23,972 nt of DNA from JBCBTJ01 sp964597685 (GTDB taxonomy: Bacteria > Pseudomonadota > Alphaproteobacteria > Caulobacterales > Hyphomonadaceae). The DNA lies in contig CAZQZC010000026.1 of assembly GCA_964597685.1 (NCBI GenBank), positions 1 to 23,972 on the forward strand, in the 5' to 3' direction. The notes under the pieces were generated by a model, which saw only the letters and a list, made by a program, of their open reading frames with translations, had not been told where the DNA came from and searched no databases. The position numbers and the translations under genes are program-made. This document shows, piece after piece, positions 16,048 to 23,972 of the stretch (positions are counted from its first letter, which is position 1; every line of letters starts with the position of its first letter).

Positions 16048-16083
16048 TTTGATCAACCCGACATTAAGACGGTTCCGATCAAA
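16048..16083. repeat. Inverted repeat in the racemase / GGDEF-protein divergent region
   Basis: TTTGATC (16048-16054) and GATCAAA (16077-16083) are perfect 7-base inverted arms 22 bases apart, between the two divergent genes. The left arm touches the racemase ribosome-binding region. They could be paired half-sites for a regulator, but seven bases in a short interval is weak evidence. I see no convincing -35/-10 pair in this 90-base stretch. Confidence 0.3.
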
Positions 16084-16122
16084 AGGAAGCTCGGGCGAAC
16101 AAAGATACGAGTCGGCGACACT

Positions 16123-17352
16123 GTGACAGATACCCAATTTGAGGATCCCGCCATCGAGGTTCTGGCGACGAGTCCTAGGTTAGACATGATCATGGCGCGC
16201 CTTCGCGCTGCAGGTCTGCGGCCCTACCCGCAGCGCACCCAACAAGCGGCGAACGACCCGCTGCTTGTCGACACAGCCTCGATGCAAGACGCAGAAACCT
16301 ATCGTCGCGTTCGCGAAGCGCGCGCCTTCAAACGTCTTATCTTGTCGCTGGGTGAGGATGACTGCAACGCTGACATAACGCTACCAAGCGAAGCGGATCT
16401 CCAATCTGTGCCGCGACGATTGGCGGCTTGGAGACGTCAGCGTCTGCGCGCCTGTGAACAACGCCTCCGCGAGGAGACAGCCGCCGAATTGGGCGCGGCC
16501 CAGCCCGATATCACGCAACGATCGCCAGGACGGATCCTCTATCTTGGGGACGCGTCGTCGCTCTTTCTCAAGCTGGCCGGCGGATTGCCGCAGTTTGGGA
16601 TCGACGTGGTGGCGGCGTTGAGCCGTCATACAGCCGCTTCATATCTTCAGGATCAAGGGTTTGGCGCGCTATTGGTTGCGGCAAACGACACGCTTGGGGC
16701 GCAGACGCTGCAGCATCTGCAGGAATGCGGGGCGATGGGCGGCCTTTCCGTAATTGTTTTGGCCCAAGCCGGGGCGGATCTCCCCTCCCAGACGACCGAC
16801 ATTGTCGATCCAGACCGGAGCATTCGGCCTCTCTGCAGAGAGATTGCCGACCTCGTCTGGTCACGTAAGGACCTCGAGCCCGCGAATAAGGTCATTTGCG
16901 ACGAGGCGACGGGTTTGTTCAACCGACGCTTCTTTGAGCGCCACCTCACCCGTCAAATGCGTGCGAGCCTTTCCGACGAGACGCCGCTGACGTTTCTGAC
17001 ATTTCGGCTCAAGTCCAAGGGCGACGACCTCGCCGCCGCACGTGAGGCGTTGCCCGACTTCGCCCGCCGTTTGTTAGGCCAGATGCGCGAGAGCGATTGC
17101 GCCGCGCGGCTCGATTGGACCGCGATTGGCGTAAGCCTGCGGGAAACGGGTTACCGCGACGCCGTGCGTCTCGCCCAAAGAGCCGCCGTAAGCTTCAGCG
17201 GCCACTCCGTCGTCTCCACCGAGGTTGAAGCGCCGTTTGGCGGGACCTTGTCGTGGCGGATCATCGAACGCCGCGCCTACCACCGCGACGCAGGCGATCT
17301 GATCCGCGCCGCCCTTGCGGGACGCTCCGCGCGCGGCGTGCGCGCGGCTTAA
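16123..17352 (+). CDS. Degenerate GGDEF-domain protein with conserved c-di-GMP I-site
   Basis: 409 aa. Residues about 135-250 look like a receiver-type alpha/beta domain (RILYLGDASSLFLKL, GFGALLVAAND) without a clear phospho-acceptor Asp. A GGDEF domain begins at DEATGLFNRRFF (260-271), matching the DxLTGLxNRRxF entry motif. The active-site loop is lost: where GGDEF should stand there is DWTAI (331-335), and the metal-binding region upstream is also degraded. However, RESD (322-325) sits exactly five residues before it, the spacing of the RxxD inhibitory site that binds c-di-GMP. It therefore probably cannot make c-di-GMP but may sense it, as PopA of Caulobacter does. GTG 16123 is taken as start with only a weak ribosome-binding site; ATG codons near 16186 are alternatives. 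The stop overlaps the mfd stop. Confidence 0.8.
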   Translation: MTDTQFEDPAIEVLATSPRLDMIMARLRAAGLRPYPQRTQQAANDPLLVDTASMQDAETYRRVREARAFKRLILSLGEDDCNADITLPSEADLQSVPRRLAAWRRQRLRACEQRLREETAAELGAAQPDITQRSPGRILYLGDASSLFLKLAGGLPQFGIDVVAALSRHTAASYLQDQGFGALLVAANDTLGAQTLQHLQECGAMGGLSVIVLAQAGADLPSQTTDIVDPDRSIRPLCREIADLVWSRKDLEPANKVICDEATGLFNRRFFERHLTRQMRASLSDETPLTFLTFRLKSKGDDLAAAREALPDFARRLLGQMRESDCAARLDWTAIGVSLRETGYRDAVRLAQRAAVSFSGHSVVSTEVEAPFGGTLSWRIIERRAYHRDAGDLIRAALAGRSARGVRAA

Positions 17353-20300
17353 CGCTCCCCCCTTAGCGTCGCCGAAAGCTCCTCAAGGAGTCCCTTGACG
17401 GCGGCCAGCCGCCGATCCGCATCCGCCCAGGCGCCGGAGAAGACGAGTTTCGAATCTGGACGCAGCCTTAATTGATTCGGACGCGACCGAACCAGCAGCA
17501 TGAGATTGGCTGGATCGAGCGGCGTGTCGTCCCGGAACGCGCACACCGCCCCCTTTGGCCCGGCGTCGAGCTTCGACACGCCAAGCGTCTTGCAAATCGT
17601 CTTGATGGACGAGATCTCCAGCAATTGCTTGGTCTCCTCGGGCAGCGGGCCGAACCGATCGATCAGCTCCGCGGCGAATTGCTCTCGCTCGTCGGCGCTC
17701 GTTATGTCGGCGAGACGTCGGTAGAGCGACAATCGCACCGACAGGTCCTCGACATAGGCTTCAGGGATCAAAACTGCGGCGCCAAGATTGATTTGCGGCG
17801 ACCATTCGTCAGCAACGTCCTGGTCAGCGCCGCCGGCCTTCAACGCGTTGACCGCGTCTTCCAGCATCGATTGGTACAATTCGACGCCGACTTCCTTGAC
17901 GTGACCCGATTGCGCATCGCCCAACAAATTGCCTGCGCCGCGCATGTCGAGATCGTGGCTAGCCAACTGAAATCCCGCGCCCAAGCTGTCGAGCGATTGC
18001 AGAATGCGAAGCCGCTTGTCCGCCCCCGGTGTCAGCACTTTGTCCTTTGGCGTCGTGAAGTACGCATAGGCTCGAAGCTTGGACCGGCCTACGCGCCCAC
18101 GCAGCTGATACATCTGCGCCAGACCGAACATGTCGGCGCGATGCAAGATCAGCGTATTCGCACGCGGAATATCGAGGCCGGATTCGACGATCGTCGTGGA
18201 GAGGAGAACATCGTACGTTCCTTCGTAGAACGCCGACATGATGTCTTCCAGCTCGGCAGCCCCCATCTGACCATGGGCGACGATGAAACTCACCTCCGGC
18301 ACATGCTCGCGCAGGAAGCGTTCCAGGTCGTCGAGATCGGAGACCCGGGGCGCGACGTAGAACGCTTGCCCGCCGCGATACTTCTCACGCAGCCAGGCTT
18401 CTCGCACGGTGACCGTATCAAACTCGGTGACGTAGGTGCGCACCGAAAGGCGATCGACCGGCGGCGTGGCGATGATGGACAGGTCGCGGATGCCTGTCAG
18501 CGCCATTTGCAGCGTGCGCGGGATCGGCGTTGCAGACAGCGTCAGGACGTGGACATCGGCTTTCAGTTCTTTCAGCCGCTCTTTGTGCTTCACGCCGAAG
18601 CGCTGCTCCTCATCGACAATGAGCAAGCCGAGCCGTTTGAACTCGATTGTCTTCGCAAGCAACGCATGCGTGCCGACGACGATGTCGACCCCGCCGGACT
18701 TCAATCCGTCCCGCGTCTCGCTCGCCTCCTTGCCCGCCACGAGACGGGACAAGTGCCGCACTTTTACCGGCCATCCGGCGAAGCGCTCGGAGAATGTCTT
18801 GAAGTGCTGGCGGGCGAGCAACGTCGTCGGCGCGATCACAGCGACCTGCATCCCTGACATGGCGGCGAGGAAGGCGCCCCGCAACGCAACCTCGGTTTTG
18901 CCGAAGCCGACATCGCCGCAGACAAGTCGATCCATCGGCTTGCCAGAACCGAGGTCGTCGAACACGTCTTCAATGGCGTTGAGCTGATCGTCGGTTTCCT
19001 CATACGGAAACCGTGCGGCGAATTCTTCGTAGAGGCTCCTCCCGCCATCGGCGCGCTCCGACCTCTTCAAGGCGCGCGCGGCAGCGATCTGGAGAAGCTC
19101 CTCGGCCATTTCGAAGATGCGCTTTTTGGCCTTGGCCTTGCGGGTTTGCCAACCGACCCCGCCGAGGCGGTCGAGCTCCCCCTCTCCGCCCTCCGACCCG
19201 TAACGACTGACCAGTTCGATGTTTTCGACCGGCAGGAACAACCGATCTCCGCCGTGGTAGGACAGCTCCAAACAATCATGCGGCGCGTCAGCGACATCGA
19301 TTGTACGGAGGCCGTCATACCGTCCGACGCCATGTTCGACGTGAACCACCAGGTCGCCCGTCGATAGCGCGGCGGCCTCGGCGATGAAATTCGCGGCCTT
19401 CCGCTTCCGACGGGGCGCGGCCAGCTTATCGCCGAGAATATCCTGTTCGGCGATGACCACCACCGCATCGGATGCGAACCCCGCCTCAACCGGCAGCTCG
19501 GCGACGCTAAGGCCAGCTGAGATCGCCGCATCAAACGAATAAGCCCGCTCGATCCCTTCCAGACCATGGTCGCCCAACACCGCGCTCAGCCGGTCGGCTG
19601 AACCAGCTGACCAGGCCGCGAAAACGACCGGCCGGCCCTCCTGTCGCAAAGCGGCGACGTGGTCGGCGGCCGCCTGGAATATGTTGGTGTCCGGCAGACT
19701 GCGCTCCGGCGCGAAATCACGTCCCGGTCGCGCCCCGAGATCGAGCGCCTCGCCGCCCGCGTCGCGCGGTGAGAACCGCGCCACAGCGCGCTCTGAGAGC
19801 GCGGTCTCCAATTGCGGCGGCGTTAGGTACAGCGCGCCAGGCTGCAACACCCTCGCCTCACGCGCGCCGCCAGCGGCCTCGACCCGGGCGTCGAAATAGT
19901 CCTGCACTTGGGCCAGTCGGTCGGCGGCGGCCTCGCCCGCCAAGTGCCCGAAGGCTACGAGCGCGTTTTCGCCAAGATAATCGAACAGCGTATCGAGGTG
20001 GATGTGAAACAGCGGCAGCCATCCCTCAACGCCCTGGCGGCGGATCTGAGCGCGGGCCGCCTCGTACATGGCGTCGCCCTCGGGCGGGCCGAACATTTCC
20101 AAGTACTTTGCGCGGAACTCGGCCAACACATCCGGCGAGAACAAGATCTCGGACACGGGTGCGAATGCGGCCGCGGCGACGTCGCGGGTTGAGCGCTGCG
20201 TCTCCGGATCGAACGCCTTTATCCCCTCCAAATTGTCGCCGAAGAAATCCAGGCGGAGAGGTTCAGCCTCGGTCGGGGCGAAAATGTCGATGATCCCGCC

Positions 20301-20795
20301 GCGAATGGCGAATTCCCCGCGCTCTCGAACCGTCGACGCGCGGACATAGCCGTTAATCGAGAGATAATCTGTGAGGGCGTCCTGCTCGACCGCCTCGCCG
20401 CGCCGAATGGAGAAGCTCGCCCGGCGGAGCGTTTCGGCGGGCGGCGCGCGCTGGACGAGGGACGATGCGGGCGTAACGACCAAACGCGGTCCCGGCGCGC
20501 CGGCGGCGAGCTGCGCCAGAGCGGCGCAACGGCGCGCGGCGACGCTGGGGCTGGGGCTTACCCGGTCATAGGGCAACGTATCCCAACCCGGCAGCATGAC
20601 AGCGTCGAGGCCGGGCTTGATGAACTCCGCAAGGCGGTGGGCGGCGAAGGCGCTGCGATCGTCGCGCGCGACGTACAGCGCTGTGCCGCCGCGGGCGTCG
20701 AGGGCGCTTATCAGTGCGATGAGGTCCGCCCCAAACGGCGCGCCGGCGATCGACGCCTGGCCTCTCAGCGATGTCAGCAGCTCGATCGGCGTCAT
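17349..20795 (-). CDS. mfd: Transcription-repair coupling factor Mfd
   Basis: DNA translocase that removes RNA polymerase stalled at lesions and recruits UvrA; 1148 aa, the same length as E. coli Mfd. The N-terminal UvrB-homology region contains LPGWDTLPYDRVSPS. The RNA-polymerase-interacting region includes GDLVVHVEHGVGRY and LDRLGGVGWQ. The motor has Walker A GDVGFGKT (627-634) and DEEQRFGV beginning at Asp728, with SATPIPRTLQMAL, TTIVESGLDIP and QLRGRVGRS following. The C-terminal region (PEAYVEDLSVRLSLYRRLA) is also present. ATG 20795 matches the family N-terminus (MTPIELLTSLRG); a longer in-frame extension to 20945 overlaps sdhE and is rejected. It is probably co-transcribed from sdhE, 41 bases upstream. 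Its stop shares the bases TTAA with the convergent GGDEF gene. Confidence 0.98.
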   Translation of the reverse strand: MTPIELLTSLRGQASIAGAPFGADLIALISALDARGGTALYVARDDRSAFAAHRLAEFIKPGLDAVMLPGWDTLPYDRVSPSPSVAARRCAALAQLAAGAPGPRLVVTPASSLVQRAPPAETLRRASFSIRRGEAVEQDALTDYLSINGYVRASTVRERGEFAIRGGIIDIFAPTEAEPLRLDFFGDNLEGIKAFDPETQRSTRDVAAAAFAPVSEILFSPDVLAEFRAKYLEMFGPPEGDAMYEAARAQIRRQGVEGWLPLFHIHLDTLFDYLGENALVAFGHLAGEAAADRLAQVQDYFDARVEAAGGAREARVLQPGALYLTPPQLETALSERAVARFSPRDAGGEALDLGARPGRDFAPERSLPDTNIFQAAADHVAALRQEGRPVVFAAWSAGSADRLSAVLGDHGLEGIERAYSFDAAISAGLSVAELPVEAGFASDAVVVIAEQDILGDKLAAPRRKRKAANFIAEAAALSTGDLVVHVEHGVGRYDGLRTIDVADAPHDCLELSYHGGDRLFLPVENIELVSRYGSEGGEGELDRLGGVGWQTRKAKAKKRIFEMAEELLQIAAARALKRSERADGGRSLYEEFAARFPYEETDDQLNAIEDVFDDLGSGKPMDRLVCGDVGFGKTEVALRGAFLAAMSGMQVAVIAPTTLLARQHFKTFSERFAGWPVKVRHLSRLVAGKEASETRDGLKSGGVDIVVGTHALLAKTIEFKRLGLLIVDEEQRFGVKHKERLKELKADVHVLTLSATPIPRTLQMALTGIRDLSIIATPPVDRLSVRTYVTEFDTVTVREAWLREKYRGGQAFYVAPRVSDLDDLERFLREHVPEVSFIVAHGQMGAAELEDIMSAFYEGTYDVLLSTTIVESGLDIPRANTLILHRADMFGLAQMYQLRGRVGRSKLRAYAYFTTPKDKVLTPGADKRLRILQSLDSLGAGFQLASHDLDMRGAGNLLGDAQSGHVKEVGVELYQSMLEDAVNALKAGGADQDVADEWSPQINLGAAVLIPEAYVEDLSVRLSLYRRLADITSADEREQFAAELIDRFGPLPEETKQLLEISSIKTICKTLGVSKLDAGPKGAVCAFRDDTPLDPANLMLLVRSRPNQLRLRPDSKLVFSGAWADADRRLAAVKGLLEELSATLRGER

Positions 20796-20836
20796 GGTCA
20801 GATCCGAGGGCGAAGGCGAAGGACGAGATCCGGCGC

Positions 20837-21097
20837 TCAGCCGGGCTGCGCCGCGTAGCGAAATTCCTTCAACCGGTCCAGTAACGGACTTTCGAAGTTC
20901 GGCGGCGTCTCCTTGCCGTCGACAAGCCAAGCGTAGACTTCCCAATCGGGGGTCGACAAAAGGCGTTCGAATTCGTCGAGATCGTCGTCGGTCAGCCCGT
21001 CAATGTGCGCGTCGGCGAAGCTGCCCATGAGCAGATCCATTTCGCGGAAACCGCGTCGCCATGCGCGGAAGCGAAGTTTGCGGCGCCTCTCGTCCAT
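20837..21097 (-). CDS. sdhE: Succinate dehydrogenase assembly factor SdhE (FAD assembly factor)
   Basis: Small soluble protein (86 aa) that promotes covalent FAD attachment to the SdhA subunit. The family signature RGxxE is seen in WRRGFREMDLLMGSFAD (13-29), and the acidic helix TDDDLDEFERLLSTPDWEVYAWL is typical of the YgfY/Sdh5 family. The start at ATG 21097 has AGGAGAG about five bases upstream. It lies between divergent recG and mfd, an arrangement I know from other alphaproteobacteria, and probably heads an sdhE-mfd transcript. Confidence 0.95.
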   Translation of the reverse strand: MDERRRKLRFRAWRRGFREMDLLMGSFADAHIDGLTDDDLDEFERLLSTPDWEVYAWLVDGKETPPNFESPLLDRLKEFRYAAQPG

Positions 21098-21186
21098 CTG
21101 GTCTCTCCTCTGGCGAAGAACTTAGTCTGCGCGGATCCACACAACAGCCGATTGCCGGGCGGCGACCCGGCGCCTAGTGTCGCGCC

Positions 21187-23256
21187 ATGCGGGATCAACG
21201 CCTGTACCCTCTCTTCGCCGACCTCGATACCCTGCCCGGCATCGGACCGAAGCTGAAGCCGGTTCTTGAACGCCTGGTCGACGGGCCTCGCGTCTGGGAT
21301 GTCCTGCTGCACCTTCCGGAACGCTGGATGGATCGCCGCGTTCGCGACTCCTTCGACCAAACGATCATCGGTGAGACGGCGACAGTGCGCGGCGAGGTGC
21401 AGTCTGTCAGCGCACCGCGCAGCGCGACGGCGCCGACGCGGATCCGGCTCGCCGACGAGACCGGGTTTCTGACGCTCGTCTTCTTTCGCGCAGATCCCAA
21501 TTGGCTGAAGCGGCAATTTCCCATGGGGGCGACGCGCCTCGTGTCGGGCCGGATCGACGATTACGAGGGATCGCGCCAAATGGTCCATCCGGATTATGTG
21601 ATTGATCCCGATCGAGACCCGCCGCCGCCCCCGGTCGAACCGATCTACGCCCTCACCGCCGGCCTGACGAACAAGCGTGTCCATTCCGCAACCATTGCGG
21701 CTTGCGCCATGATCCCGGACGACATTCCAGAATGGATCGACCCGCACCTGAAATCATCGCGCCATTGGCCGGACTTCAAGACCGCGTTCGCGGCGCTGCA
21801 CGCGCCGGACATGTTCGATGAAGACACTTTCGACCTCGCCCGAGACCGCCTCGCTTATGACGAAGCTCTCGCGCGGGAAGCGACCTTCGTGCGGGCCCGG
21901 ATCGCCCGGAAAAAGCGCGAGGCGCCCATCTTGCCAACGGCGTCGGACGCTCAAAACCGCCTCGCGGCGTCCCTGCCCTACAAGCTGACGGGCGCGCAGG
22001 TGCGGGCGGTGAAGGAGATCGGCGCCGATCTCGCCACGGCTTCCCCCATGCGCCGCATGCTCCAGGGGGATGTGGGCTCCGGTAAGACATTAGTCGGGGC
22101 GCTCGCGGCGATCCAGGCGATCGAGGCGGGCTTCCAAACGGCGTTCATGGCGCCGACGGAAGTGTTGGCGCGCCAGCAATACGCCACGCTCGACGCGTTG
22201 CTGACGCCGCTCGGATACTCTGTCGCTGCATTAACCGGCCGGGACAAAGGCAAGGCCCGCGAGGCGACGCTCCTAGGCCTTCTCGACGGGTCCATCCAGG
22301 TCGCCGCAGGCACCCATGCTCTCGTTCAAGAGAGCGTGTCGTTTCGTCAGCTCGGTCTCGTTATCGTTGACGAGCAACACCGCTTCGGCGTGCTCGACCG
22401 CGCAAAGCTCGCCGACAAGGCGTTGTCGCCGCACATGCTGGTCATGAGCGCCACCCCTATCCCGCGCACGCTGGCGCTCGCGATCCACGGAGACCTGGAC
22501 ACCACAATTCTCGATGAGAAACCGGCCAATCGAAAACCCGTCGAGACGCGCGCAATGCCAGACACTCGGATTGAAGATGTGGTCGAAGCGGTCGGACGCG
22601 CATGCGCTCGGGGCGAGCGTGCGTTTTGGATTGTGCCTCGCGTCGACGCCGATGACGACGATTCAAACGCGGTCTACCGGCACGCTGCGCTAAAAGATCA
22701 ATTGAAGGCGTCGATTGGCCTTGTTCATGGCCGCTTGAAGCCGGTTGAGAAAGACGCCGCGCTCGACGACTTTCGGACGGGACGCACCAATGTCCTGGTC
22801 GCAACGACGGTCGTGGAGGTCGGCGTCGATGTGCCGGAAGCGACAATCATGGTGATTGAACGCGCCGAAGGCTTTGGTCTCGCCCAACTTCACCAGCTGC
22901 GCGGCCGTGTCGGCCGAGGCGACAAACCCGGTTACTGTTTGCTTCTTTACCGCCCGCCGCTTGGTGAAACGGCGCGTGAGCGTCTCGATACATTGCGCCA
23001 AACTGACGACGGCTTTCAGATCGCCGAGGCAGATTACAAGCTCCGCGGTCCTGGCGACGTCCTCGGTCTGCGCCAATCCGGCGCGCCGGTTTTCAGGATT
23101 CTCGATCTCTCGCGTCACGCCGACTTATTCCCAATCGCGGCCAAGGACGCCGCGGCGTTCGGTGAGCGGGATGCGGCGTTTGAAAGCGAGCGCGGGAAGG
23201 CGTTCGGGGTCCTGAAAGACCTTCTTGGGCCTGGCTTCGATCGGGCGGAGGAGTGA
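21187..23256 (+). CDS. recG: ATP-dependent DNA helicase RecG
   Basis: Branch-migrating helicase that reverses stalled forks and processes R-loops and Holliday junctions; 689 aa, near the E. coli length. The N-terminal wedge/OB region contains LPGIGPKLKPVLERL and LLHLPERWMDRR. The motor shows Walker A GDVGSGKT (294-301), DEQHRFGV beginning at Asp395, SATPIPRTLALAIHGDLD, VVEVGVDVPEA and QLRGRVGRG. The C-terminal GFQIAEADYKLRGPGDVLGLRQSG is diagnostic of RecG. The start is ATG 21187, with no strong ribosome-binding site ahead of it. It is transcribed divergently from sdhE-mfd across an 89-base gap in which I see no convincing motif. Mfd and RecG share their motor family, so paralogous similarity here is expected. 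Confidence 0.98.
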   Translation: MRDQRLYPLFADLDTLPGIGPKLKPVLERLVDGPRVWDVLLHLPERWMDRRVRDSFDQTIIGETATVRGEVQSVSAPRSATAPTRIRLADETGFLTLVFFRADPNWLKRQFPMGATRLVSGRIDDYEGSRQMVHPDYVIDPDRDPPPPPVEPIYALTAGLTNKRVHSATIAACAMIPDDIPEWIDPHLKSSRHWPDFKTAFAALHAPDMFDEDTFDLARDRLAYDEALAREATFVRARIARKKREAPILPTASDAQNRLAASLPYKLTGAQVRAVKEIGADLATASPMRRMLQGDVGSGKTLVGALAAIQAIEAGFQTAFMAPTEVLARQQYATLDALLTPLGYSVAALTGRDKGKAREATLLGLLDGSIQVAAGTHALVQESVSFRQLGLVIVDEQHRFGVLDRAKLADKALSPHMLVMSATPIPRTLALAIHGDLDTTILDEKPANRKPVETRAMPDTRIEDVVEAVGRACARGERAFWIVPRVDADDDDSNAVYRHAALKDQLKASIGLVHGRLKPVEKDAALDDFRTGRTNVLVATTVVEVGVDVPEATIMVIERAEGFGLAQLHQLRGRVGRGDKPGYCLLLYRPPLGETARERLDTLRQTDDGFQIAEADYKLRGPGDVLGLRQSGAPVFRILDLSRHADLFPIAAKDAAAFGERDAAFESERGKAFGVLKDLLGPGFDRAEE

Positions 23257-23332
23257 TAACGGGATTATTTTTTGCTGCGGCGCAAAACTGGCGTTAAGTC
23301 CCGTCGCATAGGCTCATGTCGAGGGAATGATC

Positions 23333-23972
23333 ATGGACACCAGCAAGCTCTCCGTCATCGTCACAGGCTCAACCAGCGGCATCGGACTCGGCATCGCCAC
23401 AACGTTTGCAAAGGCTGGGCACGATATCGTGCTGAACGGCTTTGGCGACGCTGACGAAATCGAGTCCATCCGCGCGGGACTCGAGCGTGATTTCGGAATT
23501 CGCGCAGTCTATTCTGGAGCGGATCTTACAAAAACAGATCAGATCGAGGGGCTCGTCGCACTCGCGGATGAAACCTTCGACAAAGTGGACGTGATCGTGA
23601 ACAACGCCGGCGTACAACATGTGTCGCCGATCGAAGACTTCCCCGAAACCAAATGGGATCTGATCATCGATCTCAATCTCGGCGCAGCGTTCCACACGAC
23701 GAGGCTCGCCTTCGCGGCGATGAAGCAGCGCGGCTATGGGCGTATCATCAACATCGCTTCGGCCCACGGTCTCGTGGCCTCACCGTTCAAAGCGGCCTAT
23801 GTCGCGGCCAAGCATGGCATTGTTGGGCTGACAAAGACGATCGCTTTAGAGGGCGCCGAGCACGGGGTCACGTGCAATGCGATTTGCCCTGGATATGTGC
23901 TCACGCCCCTGGTTGAGGCCCAGATTCCCGACACCGCCAACGCGCGCGGGATCACCGAGGAGGAGGTGAAGC
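23333..23972 (+). CDS. bdhA: D-3-hydroxybutyrate dehydrogenase (3' end cut by window)
   Basis: NAD-dependent short-chain dehydrogenase oxidising 3-hydroxybutyrate to acetoacetate, part of polyhydroxybutyrate/ketone-body use. The visible 213 residues include the cofactor motif TGSTSGIG (11-18), NNAG (90-93), Asn115, Ser143, and the YxxxK pair Tyr156/Lys160. The segments NNAGVQHVSPIEDFP, ASAHGLVASPFKAAYVAAKHG and PDTANARGITEEEV are those of 3-hydroxybutyrate dehydrogenase rather than a generic SDR. ATG 23333 has GAGGG seven bases upstream; the ATG at 23327 is too close to it. The gene lies 76 bases after recG and the missing part is about 45-50 residues. Confidence 0.92.
   Translation, partial: MDTSKLSVIVTGSTSGIGLGIATTFAKAGHDIVLNGFGDADEIESIRAGLERDFGIRAVYSGADLTKTDQIEGLVALADETFDKVDVIVNNAGVQHVSPIEDFPETKWDLIIDLNLGAAFHTTRLAFAAMKQRGYGRIINIASAHGLVASPFKAAYVAAKHGIVGLTKTIALEGAEHGVTCNAICPGYVLTPLVEAQIPDTANARGITEEEVK

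Noticed and set aside
16033..16137. N-terminal extension of the CoA racemase
   Set aside because: Homology begins at MGQGPLSGVKIVEF and a good ribosome-binding site precedes ATG 16032; the extension also runs into the divergent gene.
17472..18857. 461-codon plus-strand open frame
   Set aside because: It is antisense to the highly conserved mfd motor domain and shows no recognisable family; it is a shadow of high-GC codon bias.
20796..20945. N-terminal extension of mfd by 50 codons
   Set aside because: It would overlap sdhE, has no family similarity, and the start at 20795 gives exactly the E. coli Mfd length.
23256..23273. Possible terminator after recG (ATAA-CGGGA-TTAT plus T6)
   Set aside because: The stem is only four A-T pairs, too weak to call despite the T-run.

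Overview
The window looks like an alphaproteobacterial chromosome. The reasons are moderately high GC, a Caulobacter/Xanthomonas-type TonB-dependent receptor, the recG / sdhE-mfd neighbourhood, and a D-3-hydroxybutyrate dehydrogenase. A Caulobacterales/Maricaulales-like host is my inference; there is no rRNA or tRNA here to test it.

Positions 1-14006 hold a maltodextrin uptake and processing locus built around a divergent control region (about 7520-7692). Leftward runs a tightly overlapped malK-malE-malF-malG operon (maltose/maltodextrin ABC importer), followed after a 160-base gap by an outer-membrane TonB-dependent receptor that continues past the window edge. Rightward runs an overlapped operon: an RpiR/HexR-type regulator, a GlgB-family protein, GlgX (debranching) and MalQ (4-alpha-glucanotransferase). 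The two leftward promoters appear to share the same architecture: a -35 box, a 17-base spacer, a -10 box, and a TGTAR-N5-YTACR operator at the same offset. This suggests one regulator, most simply the RpiR protein encoded in the locus.

The most unusual gene is the GlgB-family protein (8462-10429). Both N-terminal carbohydrate-binding-type domains and the fold-level landmarks of branching enzyme are kept, but all four GH13 catalytic motifs are gone (nucleophile Asp, acid/base Glu, transition-state Asp and the motif I Asp/His) while the reading frame is intact. It looks like a branching-enzyme pseudoenzyme maintained in a maltodextrin operon. MalF also carries an extra N-terminal membrane pair enclosing a roughly 130-residue periplasmic domain that looks Cache-like, and MalE is a predicted lipoprotein.

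Positions 14007-17352 hold a minus-strand terminator, a histidine phosphatase overlapped with an alpha-methylacyl-CoA racemase (minus strand), and a divergent GGDEF-family protein whose active site is destroyed but whose c-di-GMP inhibitory-site motif (RxxD) is kept at the canonical distance. This makes it a candidate c-di-GMP effector.

Positions 17349-23256 hold DNA repair and respiration housekeeping genes: mfd with sdhE upstream (minus), and divergent recG (plus). The window ends inside a 3-hydroxybutyrate dehydrogenase gene. No mobile element, CRISPR array, tRNA or rRNA was recognised, and no gene-free stretch exceeds about 200 bases.
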